Below, piece after piece: positions 27,110 to 36,264 of a DNA stretch of 64,000 bases (positions are counted from its first letter, which is position 1; each line of letters begins with the position of its first letter). The DNA is from Trichococcus ilyis (GTDB lineage: Bacteria; Bacillota; Bacilli; Lactobacillales; Aerococcaceae). A program made the translations under genes and the position numbers. A model generated the notes under the pieces. The model was not told the origin of the DNA. It made no database searches and was given only the letters and a program-made list of their open reading frames with translations. The stretch covers positions 1 to 64,000 of the forward strand of contig NZ_FNYT01000004.1 in the NCBI RefSeq assembly GCF_900109135.1, given 5' to 3'.

Positions 27110-28504
27110 ATGAAATACGAATTTCCTGCAGGTTTTTGGTGGGGATCGGCAGCAAGCGGACCGCAGACAGAGGGCACGATGGCTGGAGACGGCAAAGGGG
27201 ACAATATCTGGGATCATTGGTACAAACAGAACCCTGAGCTGTTCTTCAATCAAGTCGGGCCTGAAAACACATCCTACGTATACAATCGCTACAAAGAAGA
27301 TATAGCGCTCATGAAAAAAACGGGGCACACCAGCTTCCGGACTTCCATCCAATGGAGCCGTCTGATTCCGGACGGTATCGGCGCGGTGAATCCGGAAGCG
27401 GTGGCGTTCTATAACAGCTACATCGACGAGCTGTTGGCCAACGGCATCGAACCCTTCATGAATCTTTATCACTTTGATATGCCGTTGTCATTACAACAGA
27501 AAGGAGGCTGGGAAAGCAAAGAAGTCGTGGACGCCTATGCGGATTACGCACGCATCTGCTTCGAACTGTTCGGCGACCGCGTGAAAAAATGGTTCACCCA
27601 CAATGAACCGATCGTTCCGGTCGAAGGCGGCTATCTTTATCAATTCCACTACCCAAGTGTTGTGGATATGAAAAAGGCCGTTCAAGTCGCTTACCACGAA
27701 ACTCTGGCAAGCGCGAAAGCCATCCAGATTTACCATGAAATGAACCTTGACGGGCAAATCGGCATCATCCTCAATCTGACGCCTAGTTACCCGCGCAATG
27801 GGAACGATCCTGAAGACGTCAAGGCAGCCCGTCTCGCTGATGCCTTCTTCAACCGTTCCTTCTTGGATCCTGCCATCAAAGGCACCTTCCCTGAAGATTT
27901 GGTCGAATTGCTGAAGGAATTGGATTACCTGCCGGAATATACACAAGAAGAATTGGAACTCATCAAACATAATACCATCGACATTCTGGGGATCAATTAC
28001 TATCAGCCGAGACGCATCATGAAAAAAGAAAGCACCACGCGCCTGTCGGACAAGCCGATGCCGGATGATTACTTCGACAACTACATCTGGCCGGAACGCA
28101 AAATGAATCCGTACCGCGGCTGGGAAATCTACGAAAAAGGCATCTACGATTGCCTGGTCAATGTCCGTGACAACTACGGCAACCTCCCTTGCTTCATCTC
28201 CGAAAACGGGATGGGTGTGGAAGGCGAAGAGCGCTACATCAACGCGGATGGCAGGATTGACGATGATTACCGTATCGAATTTGTCCAAGATCATCTGAAA
28301 TATGTCCATCAAGCGTTGCAGGAAGGCTGCAATGTGAAAGGCTACCACATGTGGACGTGCATGGATAACTGGTCCTGGACGAACGCGTACAAAAACCGCT
28401 ACGGCTTTATTGCGGTCGATCTGGATCAAAAAGGCAAACGTACAATCAAGAAAAGTGGCTACTGGTTCAAACAAGTTTCTGACAATAATGGTTTTGACGC
28501 ATAA
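27110..28504 (+). CDS. GH1 6-phospho-beta-glucosidase
   Basis: 464-residue cytoplasmic GH1 enzyme. Acid/base Glu166 lies in FTHNEPIVP and nucleophile Glu365 in FISENGMGVEGEERY. The C-terminal SWTNAYKNRYGFIAVDLDQ carries the Lys-Asn-Arg-Tyr pattern seen in phospho-glycosidases of PTS operons. AAAAAGGAG lies before the ATG. The EIIC gene follows after 25 bases, so the enzyme almost certainly acts on that transporter's product. It is only distantly similar to the first GH1 (1876) and closer in style to the third (44096). Confidence 0.93.
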   Translation: MKYEFPAGFWWGSAASGPQTEGTMAGDGKGDNIWDHWYKQNPELFFNQVGPENTSYVYNRYKEDIALMKKTGHTSFRTSIQWSRLIPDGIGAVNPEAVAFYNSYIDELLANGIEPFMNLYHFDMPLSLQQKGGWESKEVVDAYADYARICFELFGDRVKKWFTHNEPIVPVEGGYLYQFHYPSVVDMKKAVQVAYHETLASAKAIQIYHEMNLDGQIGIILNLTPSYPRNGNDPEDVKAARLADAFFNRSFLDPAIKGTFPEDLVELLKELDYLPEYTQEELELIKHNTIDILGINYYQPRRIMKKESTTRLSDKPMPDDYFDNYIWPERKMNPYRGWEIYEKGIYDCLVNVRDNYGNLPCFISENGMGVEGEERYINADGRIDDDYRIEFVQDHLKYVHQALQEGCNVKGYHMWTCMDNWSWTNAYKNRYGFIAVDLDQKGKRTIKKSGYWFKQVSDNNGFDA

Positions 28505-28529
28505 GGTTTCCAGGAAAGGAAAATGATGA

Positions 28530-29813
28530 ATGAATAATTTTATTGATAATTTAGCCGAAAAATTGACTCCGCTTGCCGGCAAACTCGGCTCGAACAGATA
28601 TTTGGCAGTATTGCGCGACGCTTTTATGCTCTCTTTCCCGCTGACGATGTTCGGTTCCATCGTCGTGGTGCTGAACAACTTGCCCTTCTGGAGCGATGAC
28701 CTGAAAGGGACATTGGGTGGCTTGTTCGGAAACGGCCAAAACGCAACCATGTCCATCATGACGATCTTCATCACATTCGGTATCGGGTATTACCTGACCC
28801 GGTCCTATGATGAGGACGGCATCTTCGGTGGGGCTGTTTCGCTGGCTTCCTACCTGATTCTGACGCCTTTCAACTTCACGACTGCAGACGGCGCTGAAGT
28901 GAGCGGCGCCCTTTCCCTGGATCGCTTGGGCGCAAAAGGGATGTTCATCGGGATGCTGGCAGCGTTCCTTGCGGCTGAAATCTACGTCCGCATCACGAAA
29001 AAAGGCATCGTCATCAAAATGCCTGAAGGGGTTCCCGATGCGGTTGCCCGTTCGTTCGCTTCCTTGATCCCTGCCATTTCGACGTTGACCCTCTTCTTGT
29101 TGGTGAACGCTTTGGTTTCCGGCGTCTTCACGACAAACCTGCATGACGTTGTCTATACTGTTATCCAAAAACCATTGGTAGGCTTGGGCAGCGGTTTGCC
29201 TGCTACTCTGTTATCCTTGTTCTTTGTCCAAATCCTCTGGTTCTTCGGTCTGCACGGTCAAATCATCGTCAACTCCGTTATGGATCCGATCTGGAACACA
29301 TTGGCGCTGGAAAATCTGGAAGCATTTAAAGCCGGCGAAGCTTTGCCGCACATCATCACAAAACCATTCATGGAGACATTCACAGTCGGCTTGGGCGGTT
29401 CAGGGATGACTTTGATGGTCGTCATCTTGATGGCTTTCGTCATGAAGAGCAGACAAATGAAGGACATCGGCCGTCTGGCGATCGGACCTGGCTTGTTCAA
29501 CGTAAATGAACCCGTCATCTTCGGCTTGCCGATCGTATTGAATGCCTCGATCCTGATTCCTTGGGTATTGACTCCGCTCGTCGTAACGACCGTAAACTAC
29601 TTGTCGATGGCATCCGGTTTGTTCCCTACTCCAACCGGCGTAACGGTTCCTTGGACTGTTCCGTTGTTCTTCAGCGGTATGATGGCCACCAACTCCGTCA
29701 TGGGAGGCGTGCTCCAGCTGATCGATTTTGCGATCGTCGGCCTGATGTGGTATCCATTCCTGATGGTAGTCGATAAAGCGAATTTGGCAGTCACTGCCGA
29801 GGAAGCTGCATAA
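28530..29813 (+). CDS. PTS cellobiose-family EIIC permease
   Basis: 427-residue membrane subunit of a lactose/cellobiose PTS. It begins with the amphipathic MNNFIDNLAEKLTPLAGKLGSNRYLAVLRDAF, has roughly eight to ten membrane segments, and the NVNEPVIFGLPIVLN signature late in the protein. AGGAAAGG lies upstream of the ATG. It is co-transcribed with the GH1 gene 25 bases upstream and closed by a strong terminator. There are no EIIA or EIIB genes in this unit; those must come from elsewhere, for example the EIIB at position 1-299. Confidence 0.93.
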   Translation: MNNFIDNLAEKLTPLAGKLGSNRYLAVLRDAFMLSFPLTMFGSIVVVLNNLPFWSDDLKGTLGGLFGNGQNATMSIMTIFITFGIGYYLTRSYDEDGIFGGAVSLASYLILTPFNFTTADGAEVSGALSLDRLGAKGMFIGMLAAFLAAEIYVRITKKGIVIKMPEGVPDAVARSFASLIPAISTLTLFLLVNALVSGVFTTNLHDVVYTVIQKPLVGLGSGLPATLLSLFFVQILWFFGLHGQIIVNSVMDPIWNTLALENLEAFKAGEALPHIITKPFMETFTVGLGGSGMTLMVVILMAFVMKSRQMKDIGRLAIGPGLFNVNEPVIFGLPIVLNASILIPWVLTPLVVTTVNYLSMASGLFPTPTGVTVPWTVPLFFSGMMATNSVMGGVLQLIDFAIVGLMWYPFLMVVDKANLAVTAEEAA

Positions 29814-29831
29814 TCGGTAATTCCGATTTGA

Positions 29832-29866
29832 GGACCCGAAGCAGCGCGCTTCGGGTCCTTTTTTGA
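29832..29866 (+). terminator. Terminator of the second GH1/EIIC unit
   Basis: GGACCCGAAG pairs perfectly with CTTCGGGTCC around CAGCGCG, followed by six T. Confidence 0.92.
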
Positions 29867-29888
29867 CTACACCCGGTCCAAGGCCGCC

Positions 29889-29918
29889 TTGTTTCGGACG
29901 CAACCTATAAGGTATAAT
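29889..29918 (+). promoter_or_regulatory. Promoter of the GntR-manA unit
   Basis: TTGTTT (29889-29894) and TATAAT (29913-29918) are 18 bases apart, 40 bases before the GntR start. Confidence 0.55.
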
Positions 29919-29958
29919 GGAGTTCACATCGTTTAAATTTCCGGGAGGACAAATCGCA

Positions 29959-30672
29959 ATGAAAAAATATGAAGAAATCGCGGACGAACTGCGCCGCCGT
30001 ATCGCTGAAGGCGAGTATGCGGAAGATGAAATGCTCCCGGACCAGATCGCTCTGGCAGAAGAGTTCGGCGTCAGCCGCATGACCTTAAAGAAAGCCATCG
30101 ACATGATTGCGATGGAGGGACTGATCTTCCGCAAACGGGGTGTCGGCACTTTCGTCATCAAGAGCGCCCTCTGGAACAGCGGCGACTCGAAAGCGGATGA
30201 ATACGCCGGTTTGTCCAAACAGTTCCCGAACAAAACTGTAAAGAGCAAAATCATCCATTTTGCGATCCTGTTCCCTCCCAAAAATATCCAATCTTTGCTG
30301 ATGTTGGAGGACAATCAACCCGTCTATCACCTGCAGCGTCTGCGAATCATCGACGACAAACCCTACATACTGGAAAATACTTATTTTGTGGCCGGTTTGG
30401 TGAAGGACCTGACGGAGGACATCATCCACCGTTCCATCTATGATCACATCCGCGATACCCTAAAATTGAAAATTGGCGGAGCCTACCGGAAAATTCATGC
30501 CGACCGTTCCAATGAACTGGATTGTCAGGAATTGATTTGCGATGAGCATACCCCGATCCTCGAAGTGGAACAGGTCGTTTACCTTACCAACGGGACGCCG
30601 TTCGAATACTCGACTTCCCGCAGTCGCTTCGACACGCGTTCCTACACCATCACCGACATCATCAAACAATAA
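29959..30672 (+). CDS. GntR/HutC-family regulator (UTRA domain)
   Basis: 237-residue repressor type. The N-terminal winged helix (KYEEIADELRRRIAEGEY, LAEEFGVSRMTLKKAIDMIAMEGLI, RGVGTFV; residues 1-70) is followed by a UTRA ligand domain with VYHLQRLRIIDDKPYILENTYF and HTPILEVEQVVYLTNGTPFEYS. The ATG at 29959 is chosen for GGGAGGA 9 bases before it. UTRA domains of this kind usually sense a sugar phosphate. It follows the GH1/EIIC unit and precedes manA by 21 bases, so control of the upstream PTS unit is likely. Confidence 0.92.
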   Translation: MKKYEEIADELRRRIAEGEYAEDEMLPDQIALAEEFGVSRMTLKKAIDMIAMEGLIFRKRGVGTFVIKSALWNSGDSKADEYAGLSKQFPNKTVKSKIIHFAILFPPKNIQSLLMLEDNQPVYHLQRLRIIDDKPYILENTYFVAGLVKDLTEDIIHRSIYDHIRDTLKLKIGGAYRKIHADRSNELDCQELICDEHTPILEVEQVVYLTNGTPFEYSTSRSRFDTRSYTITDIIKQ

Positions 30673-30693
30673 CAAAACATTAGGAGGAAAAAT

Positions 30694-31653
30694 ATGCAAG
30701 AGCCATTGTTTATCCAACCTGTCCTGCAAGAAAAAATCTGGGGCGGCACCAAGCTGCGCGACATCTACGGTTACGACATCCCCAGCGATCACACCGGCGA
30801 ATGCTGGGCCATCAGCGCCCATCCCGACGGCACCGGAGCTGTTGAAAACGGTCCGTATGCCGGCACCAAGTTGGATGTCCTCTACACGGAACATCCCGAG
30901 CTGTTCGAACATCCGACTTCGCCCGTATTCCCATTGCTGACCAAAATCATCGATGCCGCCGAAGCCCTGTCCGTCCAAGTGCATCCCGATGATGCTTACG
31001 GATTGGAGCATGAAGGTGAACTCGGAAAAACCGAATGCTGGTACATCATCGATGCCGATGAGGATGCCGAAATCATCTACGGGCACAACGCCCAATCGAA
31101 AGAACAGTTTTCCGGAATGATCGCCGAAGGAAACTGGGATGGCCTGCTGCGCCACGTCAAAGTGAAGAAAGGCGACTTCTTCTTCGTACCGAGCGGCACC
31201 ATCCATGCCATCGGCGGCGGCATCACGATCCTGGAAACGCAGCAGAGCAGCAACACAACTTACCGCGTCTACGATTTCGACCGCAAAGATGATCAAGGCA
31301 ACACCCGCGACCTGCACATCCAGCAATCGATCGACGTGTCGTTGATCCCGCACATTGATCCGGCGAACCATTTCGAAACAACTACGACGGACGACAATAC
31401 CGTGACGACTTTCATCGAAAGCGACTATTTCACTGTCTACAAATGGGATATCCTTTCCGAAATGGCCTTCAGCAAGACGGCTCCATACACTTTGGTGAGC
31501 GTCATCGAAGGCAACGGCAGCCTGACTGTCGACGGCAAAGCTTATCCGTTGCATAAAGGCGACCACTTCATCCTGCCTGCGACCGTTCCGGCCTGGACTT
31601 TGTCGGGCAGTATGGAACTGATCGCTTCAACGCCCGGCCCGAAAAACAGCTGA
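30694..31653 (+). CDS. manA: Mannose-6-phosphate isomerase, class I
   Basis: Zn enzyme interconverting mannose 6-phosphate and fructose 6-phosphate; 319 residues, the short Firmicute form. Opening QEKIWGGTKLRDIYGYD, metal ligands in LSVQVHPDDAYG and GKTECWYIID, and the FFFVPSGTIHAIGGGI motif are intact. AGGAGGAAAA precedes the ATG. It shares a transcript with the GntR gene and faces the fructokinase gene across a terminator, a pairing often seen in lactic acid bacteria. Confidence 0.94.
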   Translation: MQEPLFIQPVLQEKIWGGTKLRDIYGYDIPSDHTGECWAISAHPDGTGAVENGPYAGTKLDVLYTEHPELFEHPTSPVFPLLTKIIDAAEALSVQVHPDDAYGLEHEGELGKTECWYIIDADEDAEIIYGHNAQSKEQFSGMIAEGNWDGLLRHVKVKKGDFFFVPSGTIHAIGGGITILETQQSSNTTYRVYDFDRKDDQGNTRDLHIQQSIDVSLIPHIDPANHFETTTTDDNTVTTFIESDYFTVYKWDILSEMAFSKTAPYTLVSVIEGNGSLTVDGKAYPLHKGDHFILPATVPAWTLSGSMELIASTPGPKNS

Positions 31654-31661
31654 AAAATATG

Positions 31662-31710
31662 AAAAGCGGCACCAACCTTGACGATATTCGTCGGGCTGGT
31701 GCCGCTTTTT
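31662..31710. terminator. Bidirectional terminator between manA and fructokinase
   Basis: AAAAGCGGCACCA pairs with TGGTGCCGCTTTT around a loop of 22 bases; A-run and T-run on either side. Confidence 0.88.
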
Positions 31711-31732
31711 AGTTTGCTGATTCGATTGTTCC

Positions 31733-32593
31733 TTACGCTTTCACTTCATTCGCCAAAATGATCGCACCGGTGATGCCGGCATCGTCGCCCAAGCCCGGTG
31801 TCACCAAATAATCATCGACTGCCGGAACCGGCACATAGTCGGCAAGCAATTTCGTGAATTTCGCTTTGATGTTATCAAGCATACCCGGAACTTTCATGAC
31901 TCCGCCACCCAGGACGATGCGCTCCGGACGCAGGATGACCGTGTAAGCTTCCAATGCTTGCGCGATGTAATAAGCGATGTAATCCCATACTGCATCGGTA
32001 GGTTCAACGTCTTTGCCGGCTTTGCCCAGTCGTCCGTCGATGGAAGGGCCGGCCGCCATGCCTTCCAGGCAGTTGCCGTGGTAAGGGCAGAAGCCTTCGT
32101 AGTGGTCGTGTTCATGCGGACGCACGAGTATGTGCCCCATTTCCGGATGGCCGATGCCTTCCAGAATTTTTCCGTCGACGATTGCACCGGCTCCCACGCC
32201 CGTACCGATCGTGATGTACATGATGTTCTTCATCCCTTTGGCGGCGCCCAGAGCGGATTCGCCCAAGGCAGCCCCGTTCACGTCCGTCGTCCAGCCCATC
32301 GGCACATCGTAACGGGCTTTCATGGCACCCAGGAAATCAAAATCTTTCCAGGCCAACTTTGGTGTGGAAAGGATATGTCCATATGTTTCCGATTCTTTGT
32401 TGACGTCGATTGGCCCAAAGGAACCGATTCCGATTGCAGCTAAATCAAAACGATCAAAGAAAGCAAATACCTGCTCCAATGTTTCTTCCGGTGTAGTCGT
32501 CGGGAAAGCGATCCGCTCCAACAATTCATTTTTCTCATTTCCGACGGCGCACACAAATTTTGTTCCGCCTGCTTCAATTCCACCTACTAGCAT
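31733..32593 (-). CDS. scrK: ROK-family fructokinase
   Basis: ATP-dependent sugar kinase of 286 residues, feeding free fructose into glycolysis. It starts MLVGGIEAGGTKFVCAVGNE with the ROK ATP loop; the catalytic region has WTTDVNGAALGE, and the zinc-binding ROK signature runs HPEMGHILVRPHEHD to FCPYHGNCLEG. The ATG at 32593 is chosen for GGAGTGAGAA upstream; an earlier start would add 21 unrelated residues. The short form with EAGGTK is characteristic of ScrK fructokinases, though related glucomannan-type kinases exist. Confidence 0.9.
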   Translation of the reverse strand: MLVGGIEAGGTKFVCAVGNEKNELLERIAFPTTTPEETLEQVFAFFDRFDLAAIGIGSFGPIDVNKESETYGHILSTPKLAWKDFDFLGAMKARYDVPMGWTTDVNGAALGESALGAAKGMKNIMYITIGTGVGAGAIVDGKILEGIGHPEMGHILVRPHEHDHYEGFCPYHGNCLEGMAAGPSIDGRLGKAGKDVEPTDAVWDYIAYYIAQALEAYTVILRPERIVLGGGVMKVPGMLDNIKAKFTKLLADYVPVPAVDDYLVTPGLGDDAGITGAIILANEVKA

Positions 32594-32785
32594 AAAGTTC
32601 TCACTCCAATTGTTTAGTTTTCGCGTGCGTCGCCACCATCGGAATCCATTTGGCATCCATCCGATTCGTCCTGAAACAGCATGCTCGCACCTTCCTCCAT
32701 TATACCGCTTTCAGCCAACAGAATCTTGTTTTTCCGGCATTTTTTTGAGAAAAATCGAGAACTTTCCCAGTAGTAAACTTGACGG

Positions 32786-32805
32786 TTAAGTAAATATTTA
32801 CTTAA
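32786..32805. promoter_or_regulatory. Perfect 20-base palindrome between scrK and galM
   Basis: TTAAGTAAATATTTACTTAA reads the same on both strands. It lies in the 349-base divergent region, next to TATAAT (32807-32812) on the plus strand. A related TTTATTTACTTTT follows. It looks like a repressor site; the protein is unknown. Confidence 0.55.
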
Positions 32806-32841
32806 TTATAATATTTATTTACTTTTTTGTTGCTTTAGGCA

Positions 32842-32856
32842 ATTCAAACGCTTACA
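32842..32856 (+). promoter_or_regulatory. Candidate cre site upstream of galM
   Basis: ATTCAAACGCTTACA fits the cre consensus with one mismatch (T for the third-position G), about 87 bases before the galM start. Confidence 0.5.
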
Positions 32857-32942
32857 ATTAAATGAAACCATACTTCTATTCACTAAACATAGCGGATCGA
32901 TGCATCCGTTCAAAATGAAGCAACCACGAGAGGGGAAACAAA

Positions 32943-33992
32943 ATGAAAGTATCTGAAGCAATAATCGGGCAAGCCCACGGAAAGGATGTCGTGGCTTACA
33001 CTTTGACGAATCCGAACGGCATATCCCTTACGGCAATGACATACGGCGCCAGCATCACGGAACTTTTGATGCCGGACAAAAACGGGAAGGTTGACAATGT
33101 GATTTTGGCGATGGATTCGTTGGATGATTACGTGACCCACCGCCCTTATTACGGAGCGACGATCGGCCGGATCGCCGGACGCATCACCAAAGGGGCTTTT
33201 GATTTGGATGGAACAACCCATCAATTGGTGGTGAACGAAGGCGTCAACCAACTCCACGGCGGCCCAGACGGCTTGGATACGCATGTTTGGGATGCGGAAG
33301 TCGAGGCTTCCGCTGATGAAGCCAGCATCCATTTCACGACGACCGATGCGGACGGTGCCAACGGTTATCCCGGTACACTTTCGGTGAAGGTCAGCTATAC
33401 GCTCACTGCCGAAAACGAATGGAAAGTGACATATCGGGCAACGACAGATCAGCCGACTTTGTTCAATCCGACCAACCATGTCTACTTCAACTTGAGCGGG
33501 GACATCAACCAGCCGATCCTGCAGCATAATCTGCAGCTGAACAGCGCGGCTTTTGCCGAATTGGGCGAAAGCAACATGCCAACCGGAGCTTTGCTGCCGA
33601 CGGAAGGGACGCCTTTTGATTTCCGCAACGAAGGGAAGCTTGCGGTCGCCGCTGAAGGCAGCCATCCGCAGACTCGGAAAGTCGCCGGCTTCGACCACCC
33701 TTTCCTGCTGCAGCATGACGAAGGAAAACCAGATGCGATCCTCAGCGATGCCGAATCCGGCCGGACCGTCAAAATGTACACGGATCAGGATAGCGTCGTG
33801 ATCTATATGCACAACGCCGCCATCGACAAGTACACCGTTGCCGGCAACCCGGTCATCCAGTATGCCGGCATCACATTGGAAACACAGGCTCTGCCTGACG
33901 CCATCAACCAAGAAGGCTTCGGTGACATCGTGCTGCGCCCGGATGAAGTCTATACGGCCGAAACGATCTACAAGTTCGAAGTGCAGCAGTGA
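32943..33992 (+). CDS. galM: Aldose 1-epimerase (galactose mutarotase)
   Basis: Interconverts alpha and beta anomers of galactose and glucose, needed to feed beta-galactosidase products into the Leloir route. 349 residues. The catalytic His is in FNPTNHVYFNLSG and the catalytic Glu in GITLETQALPDAIN; the N-terminal MTYGASITELLMPDK and IGRIAGRI blocks fit. GAGAGGGGAAACAAA precedes the ATG. No other gal genes are near, but the GH42/ABC galactoside locus lies immediately downstream on the other strand. Confidence 0.95.
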   Translation: MKVSEAIIGQAHGKDVVAYTLTNPNGISLTAMTYGASITELLMPDKNGKVDNVILAMDSLDDYVTHRPYYGATIGRIAGRITKGAFDLDGTTHQLVVNEGVNQLHGGPDGLDTHVWDAEVEASADEASIHFTTTDADGANGYPGTLSVKVSYTLTAENEWKVTYRATTDQPTLFNPTNHVYFNLSGDINQPILQHNLQLNSAAFAELGESNMPTGALLPTEGTPFDFRNEGKLAVAAEGSHPQTRKVAGFDHPFLLQHDEGKPDAILSDAESGRTVKMYTDQDSVVIYMHNAAIDKYTVAGNPVIQYAGITLETQALPDAINQEGFGDIVLRPDEVYTAETIYKFEVQQ

Positions 33993-34074
33993 TCGAAGGG
34001 GCTTTTTCATAATTCAATAGGCCCCTTTGCGGTTTATTGGTGTGGATGGTCATACTCAGTTCAAATCCGAAGCA

Positions 34075-34110
34075 AAATAGCCCGCCAAATCGGTGTTTGG
34101 CGGGTTATTT
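34075..34110. terminator. Terminator after galM
   Basis: AAATAGCCCGCCAAA pairs with TTTGGCGGGTTATTT around TCGGTG (one G-U). A weaker hairpin of AAGGGGC with GCCCCTT lies nearer the stop at 33996-34027. Confidence 0.8.
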
Positions 34111-34123
34111 CTTACCATAAATA

Positions 34124-34179
34124 AAAGTGGCTATATCAAATCCAGAAAATACTACTCTGGTTTTGATATAGCCGCTTTT
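34124..34179. terminator. Terminator of the GH42 operon
   Basis: AAAGTGGCTATATCAAA pairs with TTTGATATAGCCGCTTT with a loop that itself contains CCAGA/TCTGG; it lies just after the GH42 stop on the minus strand. Confidence 0.8.
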
Positions 34180-34183
34180 CAAT

Positions 34184-36241
34184 TTATATCATCTGATGGA
34201 GATATACCCTTACAGCATACTTTTCCAATCTGACTTCGCCTTCTTCTTTCCGCTGCGTAAGCATGTCTTTGAGTTGGAAAGGCAAACGGATCGTCTGTTC
34301 TTCTTCCGTAAAGTTCATCACGAATACATAAGCTTCTTCCTCGGCAGTACGTACTTGAACAGATACGCCTTTCCCATGTCCAACAGCGAAAGGTGCTCCG
34401 ATCCCTGCTTCTTCGGTAATTTTGTCATAAATCATTTCATGAAAGGCTTGCTCTGTGCGTGCGCCTATCACGTAGCTTTTGCCTTTTCCAAATGCATACC
34501 TCGTCACTGCTGGTGTATCCTGATAAAAATCATCCAGATAGGTCGCAAGCACTTCCCCGTTCGTAACAGTAAGCAGAGAAGCGTAATCCTTCACTTCAAA
34601 AACCTGCTTGCCATAACTGATCCGATTGCTGTCGGATGGGTAAAAAGTATCTGTTTCGCCCAATTTCACTCCGCAAATTTCCTGCATGATCTCCGGCCAG
34701 CCGCCTAAATAGGTCAAATCATTTTCATCCACAATACCCGTAATGTAAGTTGTCACCAGCGTCCCGCCAGCAGCAACGAAAGTTCTCAAACGCTCTTGCA
34801 TGGCTATCGGCAACATATAAAGCATCGGCGCAACCAGAACTTTGTAGTCAGAAAAATCTTGCTTCTCCGTGATCACATCCACGGGAATATCATGTTCCCA
34901 GAAATAGCGGTAATGTTCCTGCGCCGTTTGCGGATAGCGCAGCGTTTCTTTGCTGAAGCCCTGGATTTCCTGCAAAGCCCAATGGTTGTTCCAATCATAA
35001 AGGATGGCCACCTCCGCCTCACGGAAACTGCCGGCAACAACTTGGAGCCGCTCGAGCACTTCCCCTACCTCCGTCACATCCTGGAAAACACGATTCTGCG
35101 GATCGCGGTCATGATCCACAACCGCCCCATGCAATTTTTCCGACGAACCGCGCGATTTTCGCCATTGGAAATACAAGATGCTGTCCGATCCGTGCGCCAG
35201 CATCTGCATGGATGAAAGAAGATGCATCCCCGGACGCTTCGTCTTGTTTACGCCGTGCCAGTTTACTCCGCTGGGCGTCGATTCCATCAAAAGGAACGGT
35301 TGTTGTTTCAGCGATCGATACAAATCATCGACAAAACCGACCCGCATCGCCAAATCAGCGGTAGTGACCCCCTCTTTATGCCATGCCGGATAAGCGTCCC
35401 AACTGATGACGTCGACATGCTCAGCGAATTTGCTGTAGTCCAAAGCCTGGAAAGGCAGCAGTTCATCGGTATCGGCCATGAAGTTGACCGTGATCGGCAC
35501 GTCAGGCGTCAATTCTCGCAAGGGGCTCGCTTCGTTTTCGTAGAAAGCAATCGTCTGGTCCGTGACAAAACGTCTCCAATCGAGAACCAAGCCGTGCATC
35601 TCATGCTCCCCTAAAGGCGATGGCGATTCGATTTCTTCCCACTCTTGGTAACGATGGCTCCAAAAACTGGTCCACCAAGCTTGGTTCAGCTTTTCCAGAT
35701 CATTTCCGTATTTTTCTTTCAGCCAGCCGCGGAATGCAGTTTGGCATAGGTCGCAATGGCATTCCCCACCATATTCGTTCGAAACATGCCACATCAATAA
35801 AGCCGGGTGTTGCCCATATCGTTCAGCCAATTTCCGGTTCATTTGGGCAGTCTTTTCACGGTAGACAGGCGATGTGAAACAATGATTGTGCCGCCTGCCT
35901 TGCAGTTCCTGCTCCCGTTTGCTTGTGACTCGGCGAATCTCCGGGTACTTCTTTGCCATCCAGCTTGGTTTTGCACCACTTGGGGTGGCCAAAATGATGT
36001 TGCCTCCATTCGTATGAATCTTTTCGAACAGATCATCCAGCCAAGCAAAATCATATTCGCCTTCACGCGGTTCCAATGCGCTCCATGCAAAAATACCTAA
36101 TGAAAAGGTGTTTGTTTTGGAGAGACGCATAAACTCCAAGTCTTCCGCCAGTATATCCGGTCGATCCAGCCATTGATCCGGATTATAATCACCACCGTGA
36201 AGAAAATGGTTCTTCTTGGTGACGTATTTTCTCATTGCCAT
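34184..36241 (-). CDS. ganA: GH42 beta-galactosidase
   Basis: 685-residue intracellular enzyme expected to release galactose from beta-1,4-galacto-oligosaccharides. It opens with the family HGGDYNPDQWLDRPDIL. The acid/base Glu156 is in WHVSNEYGGE and the nucleophile Glu320 in FLLMESTPSGVNW. Four cysteines (121, 161, 163, 166) form the GH42 zinc cluster. No signal peptide. AAAGGAG lies 9 bases before the ATG. It is the last gene of the importer operon and takes its product. The name follows the Gan system of Bacillus by analogy. Confidence 0.92.
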   Translation of the reverse strand: MAMRKYVTKKNHFLHGGDYNPDQWLDRPDILAEDLEFMRLSKTNTFSLGIFAWSALEPREGEYDFAWLDDLFEKIHTNGGNIILATPSGAKPSWMAKKYPEIRRVTSKREQELQGRRHNHCFTSPVYREKTAQMNRKLAERYGQHPALLMWHVSNEYGGECHCDLCQTAFRGWLKEKYGNDLEKLNQAWWTSFWSHRYQEWEEIESPSPLGEHEMHGLVLDWRRFVTDQTIAFYENEASPLRELTPDVPITVNFMADTDELLPFQALDYSKFAEHVDVISWDAYPAWHKEGVTTADLAMRVGFVDDLYRSLKQQPFLLMESTPSGVNWHGVNKTKRPGMHLLSSMQMLAHGSDSILYFQWRKSRGSSEKLHGAVVDHDRDPQNRVFQDVTEVGEVLERLQVVAGSFREAEVAILYDWNNHWALQEIQGFSKETLRYPQTAQEHYRYFWEHDIPVDVITEKQDFSDYKVLVAPMLYMLPIAMQERLRTFVAAGGTLVTTYITGIVDENDLTYLGGWPEIMQEICGVKLGETDTFYPSDSNRISYGKQVFEVKDYASLLTVTNGEVLATYLDDFYQDTPAVTRYAFGKGKSYVIGARTEQAFHEMIYDKITEEAGIGAPFAVGHGKGVSVQVRTAEEEAYVFVMNFTEEEQTIRLPFQLKDMLTQRKEEGEVRLEKYAVRVYLHQMI

Positions 36242-36264
36242 AGTCGAAAACTCCTTTAATTAAA

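Noticed and set aside
32779-32812. TTGACG...TATAAT as the galM promoter
   Set aside because: The two boxes are 22 bases apart, too far for a usual sigma-A promoter; another -35 must be used.
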